Source: Platerodrilus igneus
Taxonomy: Eukaryota > Arthropoda > Insecta > Coleoptera > Lycidae
DNA: 64,000 nucleotides
Assembly (NCBI GenBank): GCA_036346225.1
Contig: JARFIW010001082.1
Location: 2,976,001 to 3,040,000 of the forward strand
Direction of reading: 5' to 3'
Shown piece by piece: positions 21,545-33,713 of the stretch (within the stretch, counting starts at the first letter, position 1; the number at the start of each line of letters is the position of its first letter). The position numbers were made by a program, and so were the translations under genes. The notes under the pieces were generated by a model. It saw only the letters and a program-made list of their open reading frames with translations. It ran no database searches and was not told the DNA's origin.

Positions 21545-21950
21545 ATAAACTTTTATTTTTAGTCAGTCTAAAATATCAGGAAACTTTGTTTTTAACTTTT
21601 CACACTCATGACGTTTTGGGGATTTTTTAGATTTTATATGTTTTGCAAAGCAATTTTCAACAATTTTGTTTGTTCATTAGTCCAAGGAATCAGTTGTCCC
21701 TTTTTCTTTATGTAATTTTTATTGTGTTCGTTTTCATTGTTGGCTTTAACTGTCTTTTGGCATCTTTCAAGCTTTACTATTAATTCTTTCTTTGTAGGTA
21801 TTTCTTTACACTTTTGGTTTGGTCTTCTTCTAAGTTTAGTCTTTTAAGCTCACTTCTATATTGTCATTAAATAGAGTGACATCAATTTCACCATGATTTA
21901 TGTCATTTTCTGTTATGACTGGTTCGTTCTCCAAGTCAAAGTTAGTTTTT
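21545..21950 (-). pseudogene. Degraded ORF with a tryptophan-containing helical (Myb/SANT-like) domain typical of transposon-associated proteins
   Basis: On the minus strand, pieces in two frames read LENEPVITENDINHGEIDV, KKGQLIPWTNEQTKL, AKHIKSKKSPKRHECEKL, and LKIKVYVQNKY. The order PWTxEQ, then KHIKxxKxPxxxEC, then IKxYVxN matches a domain I know from uncharacterised, probably transposon-derived animal proteins in which it is usually C-terminal. At least two frameshifts and several stops are present. Function unknown. It lies directly beside the Penelope-type foldback at 21957, so the two could belong to one element. Confidence 0.45.
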
Positions 21951-21956
21951 AAATGT

Positions 21957-22270
21957 TTATGGTTCCGGGTTGGGACCGTGTCATTTTATAAACTAAGGTT
22001 GACGTTTTACCTACTTTTGTAAGGAGCTTCATCAGGAAAGAAATAAATAATAAAAAAATAATAATAAAGATAAGAATGATAAAATATTAAGTAGACAAGT
22101 GTAAAAAGTATGAAAAGTTACTTATGAACTAGCAGACTCACCATACCATTTAAGCCAAAAGGTGGCTTGTGGCAAAGTGGGTGAAACGTCTACCTTAGTT
22201 TATAAAATGACATGGTCCCAACCCGGAACCATAAATATTTATGACTCCGGCCGTAAAAGCCTCTGACAAT
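21957..22270. repeat. Penelope-type terminal sequences in inverted arrangement
   Basis: The block at 21957-22008 is the reverse complement of 22184-22233, with a few mismatches. Both match the terminus at 19471-19620. The left copy carries a minus-strand CTGATGA box followed by AGCTCC and AAAACGTC; the right copy keeps GTGGGTGAAACGTC but has lost the first box. The 175-base centre is A/T-rich. Confidence 0.75.
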
Positions 22271-22579
22271 ATTAGAAAGTTAATTTCATCCAATGTTTTT
22301 CCTTTAAATTACGTAGCTTTTCCATCTTCCATTAACATAAGTTAAAATTTGAGCAAGAGTTGCCATATGTTTCTTCAGCGTAGTGCACATAAAAGCACCC
22401 GGATTTTTTGCACTTTTTATTTCAACTCACTATTCTAAACTCACTATTTTAAAGTTTGAACTCGGTGGAGTCAGGCTAGACCTGAAAACAATTTAGGCGG
22501 TACAAGAGTGATGGACACCTAAATACAACCATGAGCTACGCAAATTTCTGTGATTGTGCACTTGCTGTAGATGATTCGT

Positions 22580-22925
22580 GTCCAGATTTACTAATATTGC
22601 CAAGCCTTTGACCAAGTTGGCTGAAGATGTGCATGATTACGATTGAAATGAAGATTGCCAGCCTGCGTTCCAACAACTAGGGCGGTTATTAATAACAACT
22701 CCGATCTTAAATTATTATCATCGGTTGGAAGGTATATTCATCGTGGATACAGACGCAAGCAATATGACCATCGAAAGTGTACAATCCCAAATGCAAGGTG
22801 GCCAAGACAAAGTTACTGGTTACCTTAGCAGGGTGCTCTCGAAAGCAGAATGGAATTATTGCATTACAAGACAGGAACTGTTGGCTATGGTGCAATCTGT
22901 AGAGTTAGGTTATTTTCTTTAAGAA
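22580..22925 (+). pseudogene. Ty3/gypsy RT-RNase H fragment
   Basis: The upstream part reads IAKPLTKLAEDV and CQPAFQQLGRLLITTPIL, the RT-RNase H connection. From 22725 an open frame encodes FIVDTDASN, KVTGYLSRVLSKAEWNYC and TRQELLAMVQSVE, an RNase H. It is different from the elements at 1-3008 and 9873-12251. No LTR or other domain is attached, and stops lie on both sides. Confidence 0.85.
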
Positions 22926-24889
22926 ATATAATTTTTAGAATGCATGCATTCTTGATCTAAGGAGAGATTATTTCTGTATGTTATACTGTTCACACTCAAA
23001 GTTATCAAATTCATTATGGCAGTTTTTAAGGTTAAGAAAGTATACCGTCGCTTCTTTGTATTCTAAAATTATTTACAGCTTTATGATTCACTTGTTTTGA
23101 TTAATAATGTATCACGCTGGTACCTATTACCTCATCGGCTGGGCGCGAAGACGTTCACATGCAAAATTGTGCTGATTAAAAAATGGGAAAGTTCCTTCCT
23201 CTGAGTCTAGCAAAAGGTTTCAAGTCAGATAACATGACACAATAGATAGAGAAAAACGACACAACGTATTTCAATTTAGTCTTAATTCATCTGTCCGAAT
23301 TCTGCCAAAAATATCTCAAATTATTTCTTGAGGGAAGAAATTTTTAATTTACACACCTCGTCTTTAACATTCAAAGAAATCACATCTAACTTGAATTAGT
23401 TAGTTTGCCTTGAAGAAGGTATCGAACCAATGAAGACAGTCATTGAAGTTCGGATAATGCCCTACCTGGTTGGATGCTTTCAATTTTAGGGACACCTTGT
23501 TTCCCATTAAATCGGCAACTTCATGTTGGATAAAAGCATTTTGATGCAAAATATCTAGATTTCCTTTAGAAGTTCCAGGAAAGATCTGGTAAAAACAAAA
23601 TGCGTCCAGGTGATAAAGGCTTTTAGTGGTGTTCGAGTTATCTACAGTCAAAAATTACTCCGGATATTTATGATTAAACTTTCGGAATCTATTAACTACA
23701 GATACTATAAATGAATGAACATATTTAATCGATTACACGAAATTTATAAACACGCTTACAGTATGCCCTTGTTATTAGGTTAAAAATTTATACGTACTTT
23801 TGTTCGTCGAAAACGTTTTCCATTAAGCTAAATAATTTGTTATATTTTTGATTTTTAATTTTTGCTTAAGAATGTGTATCATGTACTTAGAATGAAAACA
23901 TAATCGTGTAATAGAGTAAATACTTTTTATATTGATGTTTTTCACATCTAATGTAAAGGTAGTAGTTCCAACTTTATCGTAATAAATTATTTTGCAATTA
24001 CCTAGAGATGTGATTATAATTCAAGTAATTTAATATTTGAATTTAGAAACCTCGTTTTCAGCTAGCAGTTTTAATTAGGTAAATTAGTGTTCTTTTGGTT
24101 AATGTTTATTTTAACAAACTGTAGTTGATAATTTCATATGAGGATCACTTTCCTGATCTCAGACTTTGGTATCCTCTTGTTATTTTTTGTAGGGGTTTTC
24201 CCTAGAAACCCATGTACTTCGAGAATAGGTGGCATCCAAGATACTTCCAGATTAAGACATATTTCCCACACGATAGTGTTCCGGAACCTCTTCAAACACT
24301 TACGCCACCCTCCCACCGAGTTAACCGTCAACCATTCTTGTTAGTATAGTTGAGGTTTTCGGTACTCTATCGAAACAGAATTTAGGCGGCGTACTTCACC
24401 AAGTTTTTCTGTGGATTACTAGCTAGATTTTCTGGGGCCAAAAGTATATTAACAGGATCAAACAGAATTGTTCTTTATCTCCCTTGTTTTACAATTTATA
24501 CACAGAGAAAGCAATTACAGAGATTAATAACCAAGTGAATATTGGAATAAAAGTGTAATGCGAAAACTACCAATGCTGAAATTTATGGTTGACAGGTTCT
24601 TAGCCAATAGCACAATTAATTTTGAAAGCATGTTAAGTAGTATAGATAAAGTTTTAAGAGAGAACTATAAATGAAAATAAAACCAAAACTAATAACTTCA
24701 AAAATAATAAAAGTGACCTTTTTAATGTATAAATAGGACACGACTGATTTGCTGAAGTCAAGAAATTTGGTAGTTAGGCTGTAGAATTACAACAGATAGA
24801 ATAAGTAAAAGCCGTATAAATAAAACATTCTTCCACAAATATAATTTGCTCACATTCAGTAGTAATTAAGCATAAGAAAAGAACTTTTA
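22926..24889. other. WBP4 intronic DNA, nothing recognised
   Basis: Several minus-strand open stretches (for example 23400-23651) have no family signature. No repeat structure was seen by eye. Confidence 0.4.
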
Positions 24890-25070
24890 AGAACATTTGG
24901 ATGAAGTATAACATTGTATGGTAGTAAAACATGGAGAAATAAGAGAACGATTGAAACTTTAGAAATATGATGCTATAGGTAAAAGGTTGAAAAGTAGTAA
25001 GCAGACAGCATAACAAATAAAGAAGTACTAAAACGAATTTGTAAAATACGGTTCATTTGAAAAATGCACT
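24890..25070 (+). pseudogene. Old RTE-type LINE C-terminal fragment
   Basis: The sequence can be read as LYGSKTWRNKRTIETLE, a decayed CYRR region and ITNKEVLKRI. These match in order the C-terminal zone of the RTE-type LINE elsewhere in the window (YGCEAWTV, KKVEAFEMWCYRRM, KNEEVLKMVGEER). Stops interrupt it. Weak but ordered similarity. Confidence 0.5.
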
Positions 25071-25229
25071 AACGAGATTGGATGGACTGATAGGCCATCA
25101 GTTATGACATCCAGGTCTGGCATATTGATAATGGAAAAAAAGATAGATGTGAAAAATTACTTAGCTTTCTAGGTAGACTACCACTTAAATATCTTACACT
25201 AATTATAAACTATTTAGTCTGAGCCAGGT

Positions 25230-26230
25230 TGTCACGGGTGATGTTAATAAATTTTTATTTTCCCAGAAGAGACAGGGACCTCATAACAATGTAAGAATGC
25301 ATCGGCTTACTGCAGTGGTGTGAGATTGGGTTTCTATGAAAAAATTATAAAAGAAAATAGAAAAATTAAGAAATAAGAATAATAATGAAATAAAAATAAC
25401 AAATAAAAGTGATGAAATACCAAAAGTCTACGTTACATTATCATTTACTCTTAAAGGCCTTTTTCTGTCAATTGAGGGTCGCCAAACCGTCTGTCGCAAT
25501 TTTGTTTGATAGTACTTCTATACAGAAGATAGTTATTCTACATAAACCTCTGTTGCTTCGGTATCCTAAACATATATCTTTTATCCTATCTTTCTTGAAA
25601 ATACCTTAAAAACACTTTTAATTCTGTCATAATTAAAGAAATTTCTCAAAATAAAATGCTTCTTCCAAGTAAGATTCCATCACTGAGGTAGCTGAATATC
25701 CTTCACAAATGTTTCTATGTACCTAGTTTTTAAATAAATTCAAATAAAGATTCAACCTAAACTTAAGTTGTATTAACATAAAATAATTTCAACTAAAAAT
25801 ATATAATATACTTTCCTTAAAAGAATTTACATACATTAATCTCAATCTGGCTAGGTATTGCTAAATGAAAAATCCTAAAAGACCTTAAATCTAATTAATC
25901 GGCAAAGCTATTATACATCCTCCACATTTTTCGTGTTTTCAATATTTACTGACATGACATTTATAAATCCTAATTATTGGAAACGCCTTCAATAACATAG
26001 TAATCAGTTGAAATCGCGACTTTCATTATATCATTTCATTGTTCATTCCAAAATACTAAATTTTTATACTTAACTAACACTAAATTCTACAACTAAAATT
26101 TGCATTTAAATCAATATACACAGTTTCGCCACTAATTAGTCCAACTAAATAATTATTTTCACTTGATTAATTTCTTATTATGTAAATACAAACAACAAAC
26201 ATTTATTGTCCACAAATGCATAATTAATAA
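25230..26230 (-). repeat. Unclassified dispersed repeat, copy 1
   Basis: It is the diverged reverse complement of 57650-58660. Corresponding blocks include the GC-richer end (cagggacct, gcagtggtg near 25271-25330), tgaggtagctgaatatcc with its counterpart ggttattcagctacccc, and ggactaattagtgg near 26130. No coding potential or terminal repeat was recognised, so the class is unknown. Confidence 0.7.
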
Positions 26231-26572
26231 TTTTTAAACATAAAAACTCATTCTACTCACCATGTAATTTCAGGTTATCCAATAACATCAATGTTTTCTT
26301 GCGACTATTTCTTAAATTATCCAAAAACAGAAAACTTCCTTGCGCTAATATACCACGAAATTCTAATTGATGGGCGAACTCACTAGGTCCTAATCCTTTT
26401 TTCTAAATGGTCATCACAACATATTATCCGTGCCCCACACATTTGCGAAACTACCCTGCATCTGCCAGCGTAATTCACTTTCATGTCCATCACTGCCTAT
26501 TTCCCTGCGACAATACAATAAAATTCTTCTTGTTACTTTATACTTTCAGTTCACTTTTAAATTAACATTATA

Positions 26573-26617
26573 CCACACACGCACGCACGCACACACACAC
26601 ACGCACACACACGCACA

Positions 26618-26650
<33 letters not shown>

Positions 26651-26684
26651 TTACACACACTTACACACCCACACACACAAACAC
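26573..26684. repeat. (CA)n microsatellite, impure
   Basis: About 110 bases of CA repeat with interspersed cgca and ttacacac variants. Confidence 0.97.
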
Positions 26685-27864
26685 CCTTCACCCATTCCCA
26701 TCCGCCTTAGTACTTTTTCGTATAACTACATTTTTGATGTATTCTTATTATCGGTTCACGATTCATTAATTATTCATCCTCTATCGGATGTCTAACTACA
26801 GTATTTTTCTCCAGTCTATCTTATGTTCAGTCTGGGTTTTTTTGTGTCATAGTCCTATTAAGTTTATGAACTCAAACCCGTGAAAGTTCTTATGTTGTCA
26901 TGTAATTTACTTAGGTTAACATTTGTTTCCTTCTGTTTTGCAATATAAAATGAATACATTGAAATGTATTGTATGAAATGACTAACTTATATCTGCCATC
27001 TGATATGTGTATTTTCCTTACTCAGCGCTTGAATTTGCTTCTGGTATTGCAACTATGTAGCAGTGGATGCAATTTATTTAACTGTAATTTATAAAAAAGC
27101 TCTCCTGTATTGGAGACATGTATCAATAAATTCACTTTTTTTAAATAATTTTAAAGCTTTCTTTAAAAAATGATATGATTCCACTATGAAAGTTTACAGT
27201 TATAAATATTTTGTTTGCACTTTTGTGGTTTAAATTAATTTACAACTCTAAGTTTGTTTCTGATTTGTATTTAACAGAGATAAAAGGTATTTTTGTGGTT
27301 TTAAGTTTATTATTTAAATAAAAGTACCAATTTTACTGCAGCGTCTAGATATGAAATCAAAATATACAGGTTATATCAATATGAATTTTGTCCGTTTTAT
27401 ATTACCTTTCCTTACCCATTTAATTTTTATATCTAGTGTGACACACCCATGTTACAAGGTATGTTGGCATGAAGTACCTGTCACAGAATAGCAAGGCTTA
27501 GTAATTTGCATGAAACTAGCCAATTGGCTGATGACAAAAAAAATATGATTAATACAAACATAGAAAGTATATGCTTTTTAAGTGTTGCGTGTTATTCGAT
27601 AGAAAAGCATCCGCCAAAGAACAGTTTAATGATTTTTCTGGACCATAGTAACTATTTGAAAAAATATAACCGTCATTGGTTGAAACTATATATGATACTT
27701 GTATGTGCTTGTATAATTTTTGTCACACAACTTGAAGTAGCAAATCGTATTTGAAAAACTTCCTAAATATTTATTTTGTAAAAGAGATATGTTAGTGTAA
27801 TGGAATTGTTAAATAATCAAATTTGTAGCGTTTCTACATTTAACATCTTGTTTAAATGTTTTAG
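26685..27864. other. WBP4 intronic DNA, nothing recognised
   Basis: AT-rich; the plus-strand frame at 27506-27754 has no recognised motif. It ends with a T-rich acceptor (aatgttttag) at 27864. Confidence 0.45.
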
Positions 27865-28066
27865 TCCAATAACTGAGATTGATCTACAACTACCTCAACC
27901 AGAGTACGAAGCACCCATTGTGGAAGAATATGTAGAAGAACCTGCACCTATAGAATTTAAGGAAAAGGTGGTGGAGAATCTAGGAAGCGGAAATGTGGCT
28001 TTTAAAAAACGGAAAGCTGGTTTAAGTTCAAAACGAAATATTAGACAAAGGATGCACGATGATTGA
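27865..28066 (+). CDS. Wbp4: WBP4/FBP21-like splicing factor, last coding exon
   Basis: After AG at 27863-27864 the exon completes a split AGT codon and runs to TGA at 28064-28066. It encodes PITEIDLQLPQPEYEAP, an acidic stretch, then EFKEKVVENLGSGNVAFKKR and SKRNIRQRM. This matches the conserved C-terminus of animal WBP4: E(V/I)DLxLP, then FKEKxVxxLG, (V/A)FKKR, and the RN(L/I)RQR end. The order and spacing agree with the preceding exon's NPYGxWQ-type motif. No polyadenylation signal could be chosen with confidence downstream. Confidence 0.9.
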
Positions 28067-29735
28067 GTTTAATTAGATTTTATTATATAATGGAAGTTTC
28101 TTTGACATGTACTGTTGTAGTTTAGTTTTATTTGATATAATAATGTATCAATTTATATTTTCAATAGGAGATATAATTGTATGATAAATGTGAAGCTTCT
28201 CTATAGTGTTTTCTAGTTGGTTAATACTTACTGACTATAAGTAGAAAAAGTATTATTATATTTAACGATATTGCAATTTTTAAGATTTCATTTGCATAAC
28301 TTAAAGCCTGTTTCATTGTAAAATAATAGCTATTATGTAAATTTAAATATTTTGGAAATTTACAAATTGCTGTGTGCTTTTACGAATGGTATTTTTTATC
28401 TGGTGTCATCAATTTTTTTGTAGTCGACACACATGATACTGAATATTTTAGAAGTGGTTGACTACTGGTATAATAACAAAATATGTAGGAAAAAGTTTCC
28501 TAAAATTATATTAAGTGCGATTTTATGCACATTTTCAATGTAAAATTATTCCTTAAGGTGCTACTACCTAAGTTCTAGTAGTCAATCGCCCTATATTGAC
28601 CACTGTGAATTTAAGTTATTCAAGTAGCCAAAAGTCGACCTACTTACAAATTATTGCATTTTGCCTCAATGTTTTAAATTTAACCTAAAAATCAATTAAA
28701 TAAACTATTTAAAGTGCTACAAATTCATACTTACATAAATTTACAAAATCCACCCAACTAGGCACTAGTTTTAGATGCACTATACAAGTATTAATTTTTG
28801 TAGAAATTCGCCTCGTAGAATGTGTTACCCTGTCGTCAACTTAACACCTCTATTTGCCAATTTTCTGTTGCCGCAATACTTCGCTCTAATTGGTGAATTT
28901 TAAACGAACCTATCCAGGTACTGGAAATTGGCGCACTTTGTTAAGCAACGTTACTATACCAGAAGAACATACAATAAGTAAGAGTAACAGACAGAAGAAA
29001 ACTAGATTTTCTCATTCAATGCAAAACAATTCAAATGCAACATATTTTGCATCCTTCGGGCAAGTTTTCTGTCATCTGTTGCAACTTTAAAGAAATAGAA
29101 CGTGTTCTACCATTTGGTAATTTTTTTGATGATAAATGAGATATCAAATTAGAAATAAAATTATAATAAGCACAATATAACTTTTATTTTATTATCTGAT
29201 TGTTGAACAACATAAATAACCAAAATACAACAATGTGAGAAAAGCATACTTCTATAGGTAACTGCAGTTCATCTTAAGATGAATTTTACACGTGTTGAAT
29301 AATTATTATGTAAATAGTTTATAGAGCTAATGAATGCTATGTATAGTTTGTTATATTTATTTAAAATTCTCTTTCAATGATTTTCATTCATTGGTCACTG
29401 CCAACTAAGCTAAAATTGCAAAAGTATAAAAAGGAAATGACACGCAATGCCTTGCATTGCTTTAAAATTGCATAATGTAAAATCATCTTTATGGAAGTGA
29501 TAAATTGGACTGTGGAGAACCTACACAGGTTTTTGGAAATTTCCACTAAAGCAGGTACGATCATTCTCCTGCTCCTTTTAGAAAATTTTATACTATTAAT
29601 AGCAATAATAATATTAAAATTATTTCTAGCCAATTATATGCAAACAACGCAATTTTAAACCTAAGCTATGCACTGTATGTCAGTTAAATATTTAAAGCCT
29701 GTGTACAAACGTAGATAAACTTTTTCTGCTATTGA
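28067..29735. other. 3' UTR and intergenic DNA, no further gene seen
   Basis: AT-rich. It presumably includes the WBP4 3' UTR at its start. No canonical AATAAA is close enough to assign. Nothing else is recognised. Confidence 0.45.
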
Positions 29736-29739
29736 AATG

Positions 29740-30170
29740 CCTGGACTTGCCTAATGTGTTATGTTTGACAGACACCTGGTATGAAGAGATTGAAACGTAA
29801 GTATCAAGTTAGATGGATATAGGTTGGCGAATTTCTACTGTAGAACTAGTATAAGAGGTGGGGACTATATATATTCGTGATTAAGTTGATTTTAAATTAG
29901 TTAATATTGACTTGCTTTGAGTTTACAAATGTAGATATTATCTTTAAGCATTTTCTAATCAGTATAGTGTGTTAGTATCGTTACCCAACCGCGGACTTGG
30001 TAGTGTTCAAACAAAGCCTAGATGTTCTAGGAAAAATTTGCAAGTATAAAAAGATAGTGATATGTGGGGATTTTAATGTAAACTGCGATTGGACATTATA
30101 CAAAAACAGCAAATATATATGTTATTATGTAATATTTTTGCTGTTATGAATTCGTTAAAAGTGTAAGTGA
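29740..30170 (+). pseudogene. LINE apurinic-like endonuclease fragment
   Basis: Pieces in shifting frames give LTDTWYE-like, GEFLL, GGGLYIFVIK and then YRYPTADLVVFKQSLDVL and KIVICGDFNVN. The last is the GDFN motif of the AP-type endonuclease in LINE ORF2. It is heavily mutated and lacks the RT. Confidence 0.75.
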
Positions 30171-30343
30171 GCATACTCGAATTCAGAGTAGGTTAAGAAC
30201 TACAATTGGCAATATTGTTAATGTTAGAATTATGTGATTCCCACCTATATTTCATATAATAAACAAGCTGTTAGTATTGCCTGTGGGATGTCTGCAAATG
30301 GGCAGAAGCATGCCATGCTTAAAAGATATTTTTGTAATGAAAC

Positions 30344-30369
30344 TATACTCCATTCCAGTTAAGAAGGTA
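30344..30369. repeat. Left terminal inverted repeat
   Basis: Core ctccattccagttaagaagg; identical in reverse complement to 32899-32924. Confidence 0.9.
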
Positions 30370-30746
30370 GTAGATGGCGCTTGTGCTTGAGTCAGATTTA
30401 CACAGATCAAAAATTTATTAGTTGCTGTATTTGAAAAGTTGCGGGCGTCGGTTGTATATTTACTATTTTGTGACGATAGTTTTTCAAAAATAACAATGCA
30501 AATGGCTGACTTTATTAGTTAATTTTTAAGTATTATTGCATTCAGTAATTGCAATTTGGTGTTCTTCCTAAGGAATAAGACCACATTGCTTTTTGAAAAT
30601 GATTTTATTGACGTTTGATCCTTCTCCTAGGATAGTTGTCTAAATAATAACAAGGAGTATTTGTAATTTGGTATTAAATTTAAGAAGATAAATTGGACTT
30701 GGAACTACATTAAGTTTAAGACGGTTAATTAAATTATACATTTGTT

Positions 30747-30835
30747 ACACTCATACTTAATCAATGTTCCATCTCAACTTTTAGTATTTTTCTGAATACC
30801 AAAATTGAGATAGAGCATTACTTAAGTATGAGTGT
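30747..30835. repeat. Hairpin inside the transposon
   Basis: Arms of about 36 bases (acactcatacttaa and ttaagtatgagtgt at the outer ends) with about five mismatches, and a short inner stem agtatt/aatacc. Confidence 0.85.
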
Positions 30836-31270
30836 GGCTTAAGTGTGCTTTATGAATTTGCCCTTTGTCTTTACTTAACAATTATGGTAGAAACAAACAT
30901 TCACCTGGAGTTATAGAATGCTTTAATAAAATTCTGTCAGTTTCATTTTTCGAAAGGTTGTAAGTTTGTTAACAATGATTGAAATTAAAGCAATGCATCG
31001 ATGTTTATACAGATTTTTATTTATATTTTTGCAAGATTGAGGTTTTTGAATAAATACATCCAAGAAACACGGTTTTAAAACATATCAAGCATTATTGAAC
31101 TTTATTTTCTACCTGTTTGGTTAAAGTTTAAATAAAATATTAATATAGAACAATATATAAGCTATTTTTAATTAAACACATCACAAAATATCAAAACAAT
31201 GATATCACAAATTTATATTTAATCTACGTCCATATCATCCCCAGAGGTATCTTCGTCGTCTGTTGTACTT

Positions 31271-32531
31271 TCATATCCAACATTTATTACAATTTGTTCG
31301 ACAAGTTCTTCGACAATGCCATCCAATTTCCACATTTCCTTCATCCAGAAGCACCTTCACGTCGTTAATTTTAAAAGTAGAATTGTTGGTAGCTACATGC
31401 TGCTTTACTCGAGCCCAAATCAGCTCAATTGGATTTAGATTGCAGTGGTATGAGGGTAACCTTAATACAGTTCTGCCAGAGCGTTTTACAATTTCGTCAA
31501 CAACATAAGGTGCCGGGTGAGCTAGAGAGTGCTGCTTTACTAAGGCTAATAATTCAACTTTTAATAGCTCTTTGGTAACTTCAATGTGTTTTGCGTTTAA
31601 CAATTATAAATTTGTTCCTTCCGCCAACTTTGATTTGGAACCTTATCGGCTTTGATGCTGTGATAAGGAGCATTATCAAGCACGATTACACTATCATTAT
31701 CAAGAAGAGGTAATACACCTTTCAACCAAGTTGTAAACGCTTTACCGTTCATGTCTTCGTGATAATCTCCTAAAACGATAATTATGAACTCGGGGTCCTA
31801 GTTGTTTATAGTGTTAATACGCTACCTGTTTTTTTAGATTGAAAGTTTAAATATGCACCATTGACAAATCCCATATCACTACCCATGTGCGCAACAATTA
31901 ATCTCTTGCCCTTGCCAGAGGGATCTCGTATACCAGTCGATAAACCTTCGATTAATACCTGCCTTGCTGTTTTTACAGTGGTGTCTTGCCATACCTTGTT
32001 CTTTACATGTGCAGCATTCACCCACGTTTCATCAGTATAATAAATTCTTTTGCCTTCAGCTCTATACTTTTTAATTGCAGGTTTTTCAATTAAAATTGTT
32101 TTTCGGCTACGCTTTCCATATTTAAAACCCAATTTCATCATTACCCGATAAAGTGATGTGCAACTGAAGTTTGGTAAAGAGTCATCATTGTTTATTGCAT
32201 GTAATACTTTCTCTAAATTTGGTAATTCATTTCTAAAGTAAAATGCATGAGCATGCTGTCGAATCGCACATCTTTCAAATTCTTCAAGTTCGTCGTAGAT
32301 TGTTGTACGCACTCTTGTAGTCTTTGGCGCGGAAGCAGTACCAGTAGTTTCCATTTCTTTTACAATATTCCACATTGATCGAACACCTAAACCCACTTCT
32401 AACGCAGTTTGCTTCACAGATTGCGTTTTGGATGCATTTGTGGAATTTTTCAAATATATATTATAGGCTATAAGCTTTTGCCCGCTCATAACATGTTTGC
32501 CCTTCGGATTTTTAATAAGTTGGTGATCCAT
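31271..32531 (-). pseudogene. IS630/Tc1-like transposase, nearly complete but frameshifted
   Basis: The frame from 32531 starts with a helix-turn-helix region (VKQTALEVGLGVRSMWNIVK), then RKTILIEKPAIKKYR. The first catalytic aspartate is in YYTDETWVNAAHVKNKVWQD, followed by GLSTGIRDPSGKGKR and GYLNFQSKKTG-like sequence. It breaks near 31800, continues in another frame with GDYHEDMNGKAFTTWL and VIVLDNAPYHS (second aspartate), breaks again near 31605, and ends with TVLRLPSYHCNLNPIELIWARV (glutamate). All three catalytic acidic residues survive. The DETWVN, DNAPYHS and YHCNLNPIELIW signature is that of a DDE transposase group common in arthropods. Two frameshifts and one stop prevent expression as it stands. 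Confidence 0.9.
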
Positions 32532-32898
32532 AATTAAATAAAAATCTTAAAAGAATTCATTCTTAGTATTATATGCTTATCTTTAATGAGACATGCTTAC
32601 CTTATTATGAAGACACTGGTGTTTTATAGCTCTGACAAGAACTGTTTTGACACTAAATATAAAATTAATAAGGCCGAGCAAAATTTCAAAGGCAAACTAA
32701 TAATAAAATACAATAAATAACAAAAACGAAAATATGAAAGGGCAATAGCAAATGTCAAAATGCCAATTGACAATCTGTCTTATAATAAAAATGTTCAAAC
32801 AACCAACACAAACATACGGGATATTTATGCTTGTGTACACTTGGCTCATCCATCCACCAATGAGAATAGCTAAAATTCAGTCCTATCTTTTTCTTCGG

Positions 32899-32924
32899 TA
32901 CCTTCTTAACTGGAATGGAGTATA
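32899..32924. repeat. Right terminal inverted repeat
   Basis: Partner of 30344-30369, with no mismatch. Confidence 0.9.
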
Positions 32925-33713
32925 ATATATCGAAATTTGTTTATTTGATCGGAAATGAAAATTGAGACAATATTACTATAGACAGTGTGGATAATTCTTA
33001 TATTTTGTTCGCAGAGCCTTAGAAATTGAAAATAAAGCTTTTCCCCTTGAATATGTGAAAGTAAACCGGAAAGAAAAGCTAAACCACGTTTTACCAAAGA
33101 AATTTTAAATACAGATTATCTTAAAGAAATGTATAAAATTTACAAAAGATCAAATAATACTGCTGCACACTTGCTGTATACTATACTTTTAAAACGACAA
33201 AAAATGTATTGCGAATTCGAAAACATATTTTTCCACAAGTCGTTCAGAAATTTTGACATTTCTGATCAAATTTCTTAAAGAAAAGTTGAATATTTCCAAG
33301 TGTATAGTCATTGCCAAGCAACGACAAATCACTGTAAGGAAATATTCATTACCGTACTGTACAGAAATAATATGTGTATACATATGACTACAAAAATGAC
33401 CGAGAACATGCTTTCATGGTAAGTTCTATTTAAACAATCTTAACACATGTTAATATAACAAACAACTTTATCTTCAGAATGTATTTGATTCTGAAGTAAG
33501 TTGTGTGTGATATTTTTAGGTATTTTACAATTAGTACAATTATAGAATTTGTATTGTTACTTTCAAAAATACCAGCAATCATATTTCAATGTCAAGTTTG
33601 ACAATTCAATATCTTGATAGGAACGTTTCCATGATCACGCAAAAATTTTTATTAAGAATTTGACAGCACCAATTTATAAATAAAATTAATCAGGTTTTTT
33701 AAAAATTAGTATT
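32925..33713. other. No recognisable gene
   Basis: AT-rich; a small palindrome at about 33475-33500 (cttcagaatg...attctgaag). No coding support. Confidence 0.45.

Larger units (their letters stand above)
30344..32924 (-). mobile_element. IS630/Tc1-mariner-superfamily DNA transposon with 26-bp terminal inverted repeats
   Basis: Positions 30344-30369 and 32899-32924 are exact reverse complements of 26 bases. They bracket a minus-strand transposase gene at 31271-32531. TA dinucleotides at both edges suit the TA target preference of this superfamily. The roughly 900 bases between the left end and the gene are non-coding and contain a long hairpin (30747-30835) and a Penelope-terminus-like segment (30540-30690). 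Confidence 0.88.

Noticed and set aside
23400..23651. An 83-codon minus-strand open frame
   Set aside because: I could not match it to any transposon or host family, and the flanks show no supporting coding sequence.
26573..26684. Possible Z-DNA-forming regulatory element
   Set aside because: A plain dinucleotide microsatellite explains the sequence; nothing points to function.
26430..26795. A 121-codon histidine/threonine-rich frame
   Set aside because: It is the translation of a (CA)n microsatellite.
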